The notes under the pieces are model-generated. The model did no database searches. It had not been told where the DNA came from and saw only the letters and a program-made list of their open reading frames with translations. DNA of 64,000 bases from Gnetum montanum (taxonomy: Eukaryota; Streptophyta; Gnetopsida; Gnetales; Gnetaceae): positions 583,758 through 647,757 of the forward strand of contig MNCI01010116.1 in assembly GCA_015680685.1 (NCBI GenBank), read 5' to 3'. Below, piece by piece: positions 35,381 through 46,253 of the stretch (position 1 is its first letter; each line of letters begins with the position of its first letter). Position numbers and translations under genes: made by a program.

Positions 35381-35812
35381 AAAGTTAGAAAACTAAGACT
35401 AAAATGATTTTTATCATGTTTGCAAACCCTAAGGATTTATTTAATAAAGAAAATATACATAGTATATGAAGTAACACTTTATCAATAGAGTCACCAAGTT
35501 CCCTTGGTACTATTTCAAAAAATAGGATGTTTCAAGAATATGTAATGTTCATCTTTAATTATTTTTAATTGCATAAGCTATAGGTTCTCTTTTCTTTTAG
35601 AATCCTGACCCATCTACCTACTTCAATTCTTAAATAATGAGAGTCCAATCTTGCTTGGCTAACCTTTATAGGTTTGCAAATAAATCATGCTTATTAAATT
35701 CTATTTTTATCACCATATAGAAGTAGTGGGATCGTCTCCTCATTACTGCTAAGTTTGATGGCATGTTGCAAGTAATGCCCTTTTGGACTCATAGGCTATA
35801 ACCAATTAGCAA
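35381..35812. other. Intergenic stretch, nothing recognised
   Basis: About 430 bases of AT-rich DNA with no convincing gene or repeat. Confidence 0.5.
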
Positions 35813-35875
35813 TGAGATGTTAGCCTAGTGGTAAGATACTTGATTTGGAAGCTAGTGAAGCGTAGTTTGATTGGT
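35813..35875 (+). mobile_element. SINE-like tRNA-derived head (short)
   Basis: GTTAGCCTAGTGGTAAGATA resembles a tRNA A box, and AGTTTGATTGG, about 35 bases on, resembles a B box (GTTCGATTCC). This is the layout of the Au-type plant SINE head. No body or tail follows because LTR-like sequence starts at once. Confidence 0.4.
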
Positions 35876-36715
35876 TGCATTAACAAGCATGCATTAATGC
35901 AGCCCCATTGATGTACCCCGACATGTGTCAATGTAGATGCATCGATGCTGACGTAGTCAAGCCCATATAAATGTGAGTACCAACCACATTTATGGCATGT
36001 TAAGTTCATAGTGTACCAAAGCTCTTATAGTTTGTTGTTTCTAGAGTTAGAGTATTTTTTTCTAAGTGCCCATAGTATGAATCAAAGAGATTGTATGGAT
36101 CTTTATTCAAGCATCATGTACCTGAACACCTTGATGTAAACAACAATAAAGAGGAAATTTCTAGCATTCATTGCAGCACTTAAATTAGTTTAAATCTTTC
36201 CTACCACCATTTTACTTTATATGCATTTTATATTTAATGTTATAGTAATTAAAGTAATTAATCATAAAAACATAAGTACAAGTACTTTTAGCATAACGTA
36301 CAATGCTTGGTAATCCAAGTAGTGGCCATTTGGTACACTTGGTAATTGTCACTTGGTAACCTAGTAGCATTAGTATTAGTTTAGGATATGTACGGAAAGT
36401 AGAAATGACTACTTATGTTAGGATAGTTAGCCTTTAGAATAATTAGGTAGTTAAAATAGTTAATCATTAATTATTCATCTTTCTACCTAGAACTTAAGAT
36501 AAAAATATAAAAAATATAAATAAAAGCAAATATCATATGCTTTAACTCACACTTAACCATATGTAAAAGCATACAAAAGTGAGAGTTAGGAAGACAACAA
36601 TCACATAACCCCTAGGCTCATAGTCTTTGTCTATAGGCGAACTTAGGAATTAAGTCCATAGAAATCAACTAGATCGCTAGTGCACAGTTGTGATTCAGGT
36701 AATGCTATGTTATAT
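35867..36715 (+). repeat. Old solo LTR (subtype B), plus orientation, ends uncertain
   Basis: The GCTCTTATAG, TCTTTATTCAAGCA, ATGTACCTGAACACC, CAATAAAGAGGAAA and three-fold CTTGGTAA motifs follow the order of the E2 LTR. Upstream of the CATATAAATG box it has ATTAATGC and GCATCGATGC palindromes in place of GATATCGC. Both ends are decayed. Confidence 0.65.
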
Positions 36716-37899
36716 AAAGTTCTAATTGGACTATATATCTTGGGATGTACTTATGTTTTACTTATTTCAAGTTTCAACATCCATTTCCCAACCATCGTTG
36801 CATCTCATGATTATCACTTCCTAAGTTGTTAAGAGCCTTGATGATCTTGGCCAAGCATACAAGATGTTCATTATGTATGGTCACTATACCAAGGATGGGA
36901 TTGACCTCTTGTGTGTATAGAAAACAATAGATAAACTTGCCTACCTACCTTCTCAACACTAGTTTCTTTATGATTCGCAACATTATTTCCAACTTTGTCT
37001 AATTCCATTAGTTTCATGGGTAGTGGTGCTTTACCTTTTGTTAATTGGACATCAATTTTGATTTTAAGCTATTGCATCAATGAGATAGAAATTGATAGAC
37101 AAGATAATAACTATATAGATCATGTAATAATTACTTGTATATTTTAAAGTGCACTAGAATTTGATAGACAAGATAGCAAATATATAAAACAAGTAACAAT
37201 CACTTATTACTTATACATTTTACAATGCATTAGAATAACTAAAAACTAGAAATTTTTATTCTGTCCACAAAATCATAAAGGATTTGTTGCATAGTTACAA
37301 AGCCTTAAGCATATTTTTGAAGAAAGCTGAAAATATTATTAATGTAATGCCCCAAGTATATATGGTCAATTTAAAAGAAAACAATCAACAAATTACAATT
37401 AATAGTATAATTCATTTAAATGTGAACAAAATATGAGTAAAATAAAAAGATATACTCTTCATTTTCTATGCTTTGTTTGCATAGTTTGTAAATACATTCT
37501 TCTCTTGGTAAATTAATTCAACAACCTATCTCAATAAGGAGATGAAGATAGCTCATTCTTGCTCTAGCAATTTGATTTCTTAAATGAATAGAAATAGCTG
37601 AGAATAGATACTTTTAAGTACTAGATAACAAACCTCCTCTAATATAATATTAATAAAACACTTTTTTCTTGATGTGTTCTACCAAACTTTAGTGAAGACT
37701 TTTTCTTTTATAGTCTTTTAGAATATCCTTTTGTTTAAAGGAAGATCCTCGATTACAATATTTCATGAATTAAGCAATAATTTTCCTTGATACACCCATC
37801 CATTTTCTTATGTAGCATTCATTATCTCCTTAGCATAATTAACTTCCTCTGTGTGACTTAACTTCTATGTATAAGCAATAAATTGACAAAGGGTTTTAA
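36716..37899. other. Spacer with a short tandem duplication
   Basis: No gene is seen. Two units starting TAGAAATTGATAGACAAG (37086) and TAGAATTTGATAGACAAG (37155) form a degenerate tandem duplication with a period of about 69 bases. The right part may be the 3' end of the minus-strand LINE. Confidence 0.4.
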
Positions 37900-39220
37900 C
37901 TTTAAGAGGAAGCAAATATGCTTCTAAAAGTAAGATATCACAAGAAGTTTACATTTCCACTTGAAATTAATAGACAAAACACTATTTTAAAACATATTCT
38001 AATTTTTTCTGATTATGTGTAGAAAGAAAAGGTCCCCATGCAACACACTCATATAATAATATAGGTTGAACAAGACTATGAAAAAGTTTCTTTCTAATCT
38101 CCCTTGTTAAAATTTGTTACTTATTGCAATTATTTCTTAGAGCAAATAGAGCTCGCATGCCACTTGAAACCCTTTGAGTTATAAGGGTATTCCAACTATA
38201 ATTACTAGCAAATTCAACTCCCAAATAATTATAAGATTCACATGTATCAAGTCTTTTTCCTCTAAGAAAAAATTGTAATTTCTATTTCTAGTACCACAAA
38301 CTAGAATTTTAGTCTTATTAGTATTAACTTTCATACCAAAATGATTGTAATAATCATGGAGAATTTGAAGCATATAATTTAATCTTGTAGCTAATTTTGT
38401 AATCAAGGCCACATCATCTGCAAAGAGAAACACATAAAGAAATAATCCATTCATTAACATAGCATGATTAGAGGCATTTTGCATCTATTTCTTCAATTCA
38501 TCCAAGAAGTGTAGGGGATAAAGAATAACCTTGTTTAACTACAATTGAGCTATTGATAATTGTTGCTTCTCCAATAAGATTATCTTTAATAAGAATGTTA
38601 ATCATCTCATAGATTCTTTTAGTAGTAGAAAAGAGATCTTGTAGAATGTTAATGCTATCTAATCTCTTCCAAAGTTTATCTCGAGCAACAAAATCATAAG
38701 CCTTAGAAATATCAACAAAATAGATAAAAGTTGTATGGTTGGGCTTTTTTACTTTCTTTACACAATAACGCAAAGTTATTAGATGGTTTATAGTAGAATG
38801 ATTCTTCTTGAAGCTTGCTTGTGACTAAGCATGAAGACCTTGCATTTTTGCCCATGAACCCATTTTATTTAACAAAATAGTGCTCAAAAGTGTACTAAAA
38901 ACTGAATTGATTGCAATCAATTAGTAATTATTAAGACCTTTCCTATCTCTCTTTTAGAAAAGTAAGATTGGTAAAACACGAAGATCAATCCAAACCATGT
39001 TGAACCCATTTATTAAGAAGATTGCAAGCTATTTTCACACCAATAGATCACCCCATTTAAGAAACTCTGCATATAATCCATTAACATTAGTACCTTCTTA
39101 GAAGATAATTTTTGAATTCTTGCAAAAACATCATTAAGGGATAACTTAAGAACACTAGAGTTATCTTGTACAATATGGAGAGTCTTTTGATTAAAAAGGT
39201 CATTGAAGTAATTTTGAATG
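37900..39220 (-). mobile_element. Minus-strand LINE, 3' half (reverse transcriptase), interrupted by E5
   Basis: Minus-strand segments, in order: LSLNDVFARIQKLSSKKVL (39150), TTFIYFVDISKAYDFVARDK (38725, catalytic Asp), VVKQGYSLSPTLLG (38540), FLFADDVALITKLATRLNYM (38425, YxDD box as FADD), KVNTNKTKILVCG (38325) and FHSLVQPILLYECVAWGP (38080). The SLSPTL motif differs from the L1 pattern, so this is another LINE clade. Stops and frame changes are frequent. The 5' half resumes beyond E5 at 46254. Confidence 0.8.
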
Positions 39221-39225
39221 GTAAA

Positions 39226-40176
39226 TGATGAGACACGATTCGCATGAGCCGCGATATCGCGTACCATGCGATATCGTGTCTTCCCTTGCGATATCGTGTA
39301 CGCGATATCGCGGTTCGCCGCCATATCTATAAATAAGAGGCGACACTCCCTTTATTTCCAATCCTAATTTAGAAGTAGGGAAACTCTGGCAGTTTGATCA
39401 CTCCAGAGGTAGAATATTTTCCATGTGCCTACAGTAGGAGTCCTAAAAGTGACCGGATCTTTATTCGAGCAACATTGTACCTGAACACAAGTTGTGTACG
39501 GCAATAAAGACGAGCTTCTTGGATAAACCTTGCAGTGCATGGAATAGGATTTTATTTATTATTTTCTCTCTCACCCTTAAACTCCTAGAATGCAGAATGA
39601 GTACGACTTGATTACGAGCATCTCGTGTGACTACTTGGTAACCCAGTGGTGTATTTAGGATCTGTGCTTGGTAATCCCAATGGTAGTCCCAAATGTGTAC
39701 GGTTAGTCAAGGAATCGACTGCTCATCACACTTAGGCTAGATAGATTCTCTTAACCCGTTCCCCCTAGTTAGGTGCCTTGGTATGACCACTTTGAGCACG
39801 TGCGTTACGCGTGGTGATCCCAGCAACGATTAGCGTTTGGTAGCTGCGATTGCATCTGTTCAGGGTGTGTACGGTAAGTGGGAATGGATGCTGATGCTAG
39901 GTAATTTAGACTTAGTCATTAGTTAGAGTTAGTTAGTTTCTCAACCCTTCACCTCAATAGCATTGGAGAAAAACATAAAAAGATATAAAAATCATATACC
40001 TCGAACTTACTTAACCATACACCGTGACAACCACAAGTAAGTCTGGGAAGACAACAAATGATTAACCCCAAGTGTTCCATGGGGCATGTAGGCACTTAGT
40101 CTGTGGAGTTCAACCGGATCGCGTGTGCTACGCTCGTTTCGTATGGTTGAGTGTAGGGGTACCTTGCCACTCATCA
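39226..40176 (+). repeat. 5' LTR of E5
   Basis: It starts TGATGAGACACG and ends TTGCCACTCATCA. GATATC palindromes lie at 39251-39312, TATAAATA at 39328-39335, and AATAAA near 39503 is a likely polyadenylation signal ending R. U3 would be only about 130 bases, and most of the LTR is R-U5. Confidence 0.93.
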
Positions 40177-40177
40177 T

Positions 40178-40195
40178 TGGCATCGTTGTCGGGGA
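40178..40195 (+). promoter_or_regulatory. Primer binding site (tRNA-Asp type) of E5
   Basis: TGGCATCGTTGTCGGGGA lies one base after the LTR. It has two transitions from the E1 PBS, consistent with decay after insertion. Confidence 0.85.
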
Positions 40196-40320
40196 CTAAG
40201 TGTTTGTTTGTCAAATAGAACATAAAGGATATCACTCACATCGTTGGGAGCCTAAACGAACCTTCGGGCTAATCAAGGAAAAGATTATTATATAACGGTA
40301 AATTTAGCACACCAATAACA

Positions 40321-42690
40321 ATGTCTTCTTCTCATAAGAGCAACTCACCACCAAAGGACCATACACGAGACAGTTGGAAACATAAAACACATAGCTGAAA
40401 TCAGCCAAGTCCTAAATAATACAAGATAGTTTATACTCATCCCAATGAGTATATTCCAAACTTTACCTTTATCCTCCATTAAGATGAACAGCTGTGATGG
40501 AGGGATTTGCAAGGTAACATCGTGTTACCCCCATATCAATTAGTCTCTCACATGCTTTTCTGTGCCTTGGCACAGATAGGCATGAATGAATTATATGCTG
40601 AATACCTTGTGGCAAACTTTGATATGAGGGATTATCATCCCACAGAATCACAACATATGAGGGACTCAAGGCAGGAAAGCCAACATACACTTTTGAAGGG
40701 CAAAGGTCCACACGTCCTTAGTGAAATAGGAGATGAGGAACCCCTTAGGTTCTTTAGCAAATGATATTCCCCCTCCTAACGATGGTGAGGAGGTAGGGTA
40801 TCAGAACCTACGATCAACGATACATAACCATGGTTCTGATGCCCGTGAGCACCAACTGTTCACAGAGGGAACAACCACTCATGCTAAGGATGAGCACTTA
40901 GATCGTCATCACAATCGGGGTCATAGCAGCCAAAGAGAAGGCAAGAAATATCGTCATGGCGATGGTTCCCCTTCTTCTTCCCCTTCTTCACATCACTCAC
41001 CCTCTCCTTCCACATCTGGGCACAGCCATCATGAACACAATGGAGAGGATAAAGGTAGATAAAACGAGAGACCTCAACGGGAAAGTCGAGAGAGAGGACA
41101 AGGGAAAGGACGTAGGGAGAGTAGGGAACAACGCAAACATCATAGGCATCATGAAAGAGATGATCATGATGAGCCCCTACTCACAACCCGAAGTATGCTT
41201 GACATAACAAAGGCAGTTAGGATTTTCACAAGGCATTTAAAAGATAGTCAGATCAAANAGGGTCATAGCAGCCAAAGAGAAGGCAAGAAATATCGTCATG
41301 GCGATGGTTCCCCTTCTTCTTCCCCTTCTTCACATCACTCACCCTCTCCTTCCACATCTGGGCACAGCCATCATGAACACAATGGAGAGGATAAAGGTAG
41401 ATNTGCTGTCATGACCTGCTACTACACATTGTTACATCATTTCCTAGGCCATGGATATGCTTAGCGAGATCAACTTCATCACATTGTGGATGGGCTAAGG
41501 CATGAAACTAGAAGAACCCTTGGGACTTATGCCCAAGGGAGACTCTCACAACTTAGAGCCCATGAAGTACATCGCTTATTGGAGTAAGTAGCAAAAGAAG
41601 AAGGTGAGCTATGAAAAAGGGAAAGTGCAGAAGAATACAACTGTGACCCCTCCCTTCGAAAGAAGGAAATGAAATTTTATGATGAGGAGGATGAGTCACC
41701 AATTGAAGAGTTGGTGAACAGGAAAACCTTGCCGATTCAAAAGTTAAAAATAGAAATTGTGGCTAAGATAGATGATGTATGGAGTTCCTTAGACTCTAAA
41801 ATTGAAACTATCTTAAAAATTGTAAAAGAGTCTAAGGTAGAACAAAGTAGTGACAAAGGTAAGACAAAGTGGAGAGATTTAGGCCCTACACATAACAAGG
41901 GTAAAGGGAAAATCACTAACTCCGATGTGGTTGTGGATTCAAACACAGATGATGACGGTGGATGTGAGATCTACCACTATAACCATCCTAAGGGATGTTG
42001 CCCCATCATCTCACATCTACAGGAATCTGGGGTGTATGCACTTAATCCAAGACTCAACCAACGACAAACACCCCGAAGGTTACCTTATCCACAAGGTAAC
42101 CCAAGGCAGTTTCACCAACCCTTAATGTATTATCCAAGTGGAACTCCACCACAACCCATCGAGCAGCATCAGCAGTGGTAATACCCATAGTCATGGGGGA
42201 TGCCATCGTCAAAACATCAGTACCCTTACCGGCAGCCTAACCCTTATGGATATTATGTGCAGCAGCCAATTTCTCCAAGTGACTCTATGAGTCACACAAC
42301 TCCCCACCATCACTACCAAGTTTGGGAGTACTTCAGAAGGACTCCTTCTCCTCTAGGAGACACTCCATACCCACACCATCCTCCAAATCCATCTGCACCT
42401 CTTCCACAAGTAGTTCCTATAACACCTCCTGCTCCAACAATGCAAGGGGAACTTCCTCCTCAACTGCAGCAACGTCACGTTGCAAGAGTTGTAAATATTC
42501 AACCTGCTACTAGTTCTGACAACTGTAAAAAGAGAAGACCTTTCTTCAAAACCAAAAGCCCAGACAAACTCTCGCAACAACAAGCAGTTGAGCCCATGTA
42601 CACTCCTCTACCATCTAACACTTTGGAGCATCCTCTAGTCCAACAGAGCTTAACACATACAGTTATGTTAACACGTACCGTAACTGACTA
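40321..42690 (+). pseudogene. gag of E5
   Basis: ATG at 40321 (MSSSHKSNSPPKDHTRDS) opens a frame that shifts once near 40740 and then continues in one frame into the protease. Blocks shared with E1 are ELYAEYLVANFDMRDYH, the His/Ser-rich HGDGSPSSSPSSHHSPSPST, the helical KIDDVWSSLDSKIETILKI, CEIYHYNHPKGCCPIISHLQ and a long proline-rich tail at 42200-42600. Between 41258 and 41403 an exact copy of 40918-41060 is inserted between two Ns, probably in place of the real gag sequence. Confidence 0.78.
41259..41402 (+). other. Exact 143-base copy of 40918-41060 between single Ns (likely assembly error)
   Basis: Sequence 41260-41402 is identical, base for base, to 40918-41060, with N at 41258 and 41403. 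The same position in E1 and E4 has unrelated gag sequence. The length is close to a short read. Confidence 0.8.
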
Positions 42691-43129
42691 GATCAAGGTA
42701 GGCCACCTTCCCAGGAAACTAAATGACCCTAGGAGTCCCTTAATCTATTTACAGATCACCAGAAATGAACCACATAGGGCTCTTCTTGACTCAAGTTCTG
42801 GAGTTAACTTAATTTCACAAGAGATGTATCACGCCTGGAACCTGCCCCAACTTAAGAAGAGCAACATCCAACTAGAGCTAGCAGACCAGTCCATCACCAT
42901 TCCCTTGGAATTGGTGGAGGATATCATTACCACTATGTGTGATTGGTCTTACCCAGCTGATTTCCTGGTGATTGAAGTTAATTACAATGAAGGGGACTTC
43001 CCAATTATAATGGGAAGGGCATGGCTAAGTACAGTAGACGCATGCCTTAGGATCCGCGATCTTTCCTTGGAAATCTCTAAGATATGGAAAGATCAAGAAG
43101 AGGAAAGTTCCATGCATCACATACAATGA
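42691..43129 (+). pseudogene. Aspartic protease region of E5
   Basis: It continues the gag frame after a TAG at about 42689. HRALLDSSSGVNLISQEM carries the catalytic Asp, but the usual DSG/DTG is DSS. Later segments SITIPLELVEDIITTMCDWS, EGDFPIIMGRAWLSTVDACL and LSLEISK match the E1 protease. The frame closes at 43127-43129. It is followed by noncoding spacer instead of RT. Confidence 0.78.
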
Positions 43130-45255
43130 TTCATTAGGTGATGACATGAAGGAAATGCCTCCATGTAACAGGTGTGCCCTTGAAACTCTGCAACAAAGAT
43201 GCCTGTATGTAGCAACCACACAACCAGTAGTAAACACCTTGTGGTTGACAGCTACTAGAAGGAGCAGACAAATATGCATGGAATGAGCCGAGGAGACCAG
43301 CCATGCCAACAACGAAGGCATAGACACATTGGAATATGAGCGTCACCAACTTCCATCCCTTAATCTAAGATCATCAATTGGGAGAAGTTGGGCACTTCTA
43401 CGAAATTCAAATAAGCACTCATTATTTCAGATCTCTCCCTTTCCACTCAATCATGGGGGAGATGGCCACCTATGCTAATCATATGGGGCCCTCAGTTCTT
43501 TTAAGTTTTTTTTTTCACGTTTTTATTTTACAACGTTTTTGTTTTACACATTTTTGTTTTACAAATTTCTTTAACTTTTCTATTTTTTTTTTACAACTTC
43601 CTTAAACTTTTCTTGTTTTTTATTTTACAACATCGTTATACTTTTTCCATTTTATGTGTGTGTGTGTGTGTGTGATCCATCCTGTAAGTTTGTCACCCAA
43701 TAAGTGTTCGAAATGATGGTATGAACTGTTTTCATATTGATTGCTAATGTTTGGTTTTTACCTTTAAGTCACAATGTTGATACTAAGGTATGTNNNNNNN
43801 NNNNNNNNNNNNNNNNNNNNNNNNNNNNNNNNNNNNNNNNNNNNNNNNNNNNNNNNNNNNNNNNNNNNNNNNNNNNNNNNNNNNNNNNNNNNNNNNNNNN
43901 NNNNNNNNNNNNNNNNNNNNNNNNNNNNNNNNNNNNNNNNNNNNNNNNNNNNNNNNNNNNNNNNNNNNNNNNNNNNNNNNNNNNNNNNNNNNNNNNNNNN
44001 NNNNNNNNNNNNNNNNNNNNNNNNNNNNNNNNNNNNNNNNNNNNNNNNNNNNNNNNNNNNNNNNNNNNNNNNNNNNNNNNNNNNNNNNNNNNNNNNNNNN
44101 NNNNNNNNNNNNNNNNNNNNNNNNNNNNNNNNNNNNNNNNNNNNNNNNNNNNNNNNNNNNNNNNNNNNNNNNNNNNNNNNNNNNNNNNNNNNNNNNNNNN
44201 NNNNNNNNNNNNNNNNNNNNNNNNNNNNNNNNNNNNNNNNNNNNNNNNNNNNNNNNNNNNNNNNNNNNNNNNNNNNNNNNNNNNNNNNNNNNNNNNNNNN
44301 NNNNNNNNNNNNNNNNNNNNNNNNNNNNNNNNNNNNNNNNNNNNTGTATTTTGGTTGATGCTTTGTTTTCTTTTTGGTAAATTCTTGTGGTTAAGACTTT
44401 AACTCTTATTCCAAATAACATTCCCGGAGCCTACGGACTCTTTGAATGTGGGTTTGTCAGGGCATTAGGGCATGAGCCTACTTTGGGGAGGATCCACTTA
44501 CATTTCTATTTGGAGCATTAGTTAAATTCTTTCCTCTAACATTTTTGCAATCTACTTTCTTTTGTTTATTACCATCTTGACATCCATTTCATTGATGCTA
44601 TAGTTGTCCCTTTTTATTTATCTTTCTTACTCCTTTCCTTTCTCCATTCTAACGCTACCAAAGGTTCACGATTAGTCATGGGGGTATGGGGCCTAATTTT
44701 TTCGATTTTCTCCTAGCCCCGAAATTTTTGATTTTCTTCCTAACCCCTACACCTTCGGTAGTCATCATTAATATATCTCTAGATCTGTATCAACCATACC
44801 ACAACCTAGCCAATGAACTTACACCAAAGCAAGGTATCAATTACATGATGATTCATTTACCCTTGCTAATATAGGATTGTGTTGTGTGTGCAGATGGCAA
44901 TCATACAACAACGGAGTTGGATCTGGAAGGAACACTTGGAATGGAGCAACGCTAAAGTAGCTATGCAAGGAGCAAGATTAATGGTGCATTTATGAATGGA
45001 CAACAAAGGCGCAATCTTGGCGTTGGCAGCAGCAACACTTCTTTCTCTCTCTCTCTTTTTCAACTACCAACTAAGGCCTGATGTCATTGTAATAAGGTGT
45101 TCACCCTTGTTGTCATGAATACCAGTTTTATCAAGTCTTGTAATGATGATCCATTCACATGTCATCCCATTAGTTCCATTCCCCTCAATAATCCCATACC
45201 TTCCTAATATTTTGTAAGGAACTTGAGAACGAGTTTTCATTCAGTCATGGGGGTA
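43130..45255 (+). other. E5 3' internal region: spacer, N gap, remnant of ORFX leader, PPT
   Basis: T-rich tracts (43500-43650) and an 18-base TG repeat (43656-43673) precede the N run. TTTGGGGAGGATCCACTT (44481-44498) and AGTCATGGGGGTATGGGG (44673) align with the gag-ORFX spacer of E3 and E4. TGTGTGCAGATGGCAATC (44885) aligns with the ORFX start, but ORFX is gone and the common 3' end (AATAATCCCATACC, 45188) follows within 300 bases. No gene is coded. Confidence 0.65.
43794..44344. other. Assembly gap (551 N)
   Basis: A run of 551 N. Open frames reported across it have no meaning. Confidence 0.99.
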
Positions 45256-46248
45256 TGATGAGACGCGATTTACATGAGCCGCGATATCGCGTACGCGATA
45301 TCGCGTCTTCCCCTATGATATCGCATACGCGATATCACAGTCCGCCGCCATATCTATAAATAAGAGGCGACACTCCCTTTATTTCCGATCCTAAGTTAGA
45401 AGTAGGGAAACTCTAGCAGTTTGATCACTCCAGAGATAGAATATTTTCCATGTGCCCGTAGTAGGAGTCCTAAAAGTGAACGGATCTTTATTCGAGCAAC
45501 ATTGTACCTGAACACAAGTTATGTACTGCAATAAAGACGAGCTTCTTGGATAAACCTTGTAGTGCATGGAATAGGATTTTATTTATTATTTTCTCTCTCA
45601 TCCTTAAACTCCTAGAATGCAGAATGAGTACGACTTAGTCAAGGAATCGGCTACTCATCGCATGCGGTATGAGTACGACTTGATTACGAGCATCTCGTGT
45701 GACTACTTGGTAACCCAGTGGCATATTCAGGATCTGTGCTTGGTAATCCCAGTGGTAGTCCCAGATGTGTACGATTAGTCACGGAATCAGTTGCTCATCG
45801 CACTTAGGCTAGATAGATTCTCTCAACCCTTTCCTTCGAGTTAGGTGCCTCAGTACGACCACTTCGAGCACGTGCGTTACGCGTGGTGATCCCAGCAACG
45901 ATTAGCGTTTGGTAGCCGCGGTTGCATCGGTTCAGGGTGTGTACAGTAAGTGGGAATGAATGCTGACGCTAGGTAATTTAGACTTAGTCATTAGTTAGAG
46001 TTAGTTAGTTTCTCAACCCTTCACCTCAATAGCATAGGAGAAAAACATAAAAAGATATAAAAATCATATACCTTGGACTTACTTAACCATACACCGTGAC
46101 AACCACAAGTAAGTCTAGGAAGACAACGAATGATTAACCCCAAGTGTTCCATGGGGCGTCTAGGCACTTAGTCTGGGGAGTTCGACCGGATCATGCATGC
46201 TACGCTCGTTTCGTATGGTTGAGTGTAGGGGTACCTCGCCACTCATCA
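45256..46248 (+). repeat. 3' LTR of E5
   Basis: It starts TGATGAGACGCG after TGGGGGTA and ends CGCCACTCATCA. Two perfect GCGATATCGC palindromes joined by GTAC lie at 45281-45304, and TATAAATA at 45355-45362. It is 42 bases longer than the 5' copy because of a patch duplication near 45620-45665. Confidence 0.93.
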
Positions 46249-46253
46249 GTAAA

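Larger units (their letters stand above)
39226..46248 (+). mobile_element. E5: gag-protease LTR retrotransposon lacking pol and ORFX, TSD GTAAA
   Basis: GTAAA at 39221-39225 and 46249-46253 is a perfect target duplication. The element inserted into the minus-strand LINE, whose two halves flank it. It has both LTRs, PBS (40178), gag (40321-42690), a protease region (42691-43129), a T-rich spacer, the conserved GGGGAGGATCC block, the end of a would-be ORFX leader (TGTGTGCAGATGGC, 44885-44898) and a PPT (TGGGGGTA). RT, RNase H, integrase and ORFX are absent. A 551-base N run (43794-44344) is too short to hide pol. It is a deletion derivative. Confidence 0.92.

Noticed and set aside
43737-44421. 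Long open frames of about 200 codons
   Set aside because: They are read through the 551-base N run and have no sequence content.
45281-45340. CRISPR-like or satellite array from repeated GATATCGC units
   Set aside because: There are only two to four units per LTR, with no constant spacer length. They lie at a fixed distance from a TATA box in a plant LTR, so a cis-regulatory array fits better.
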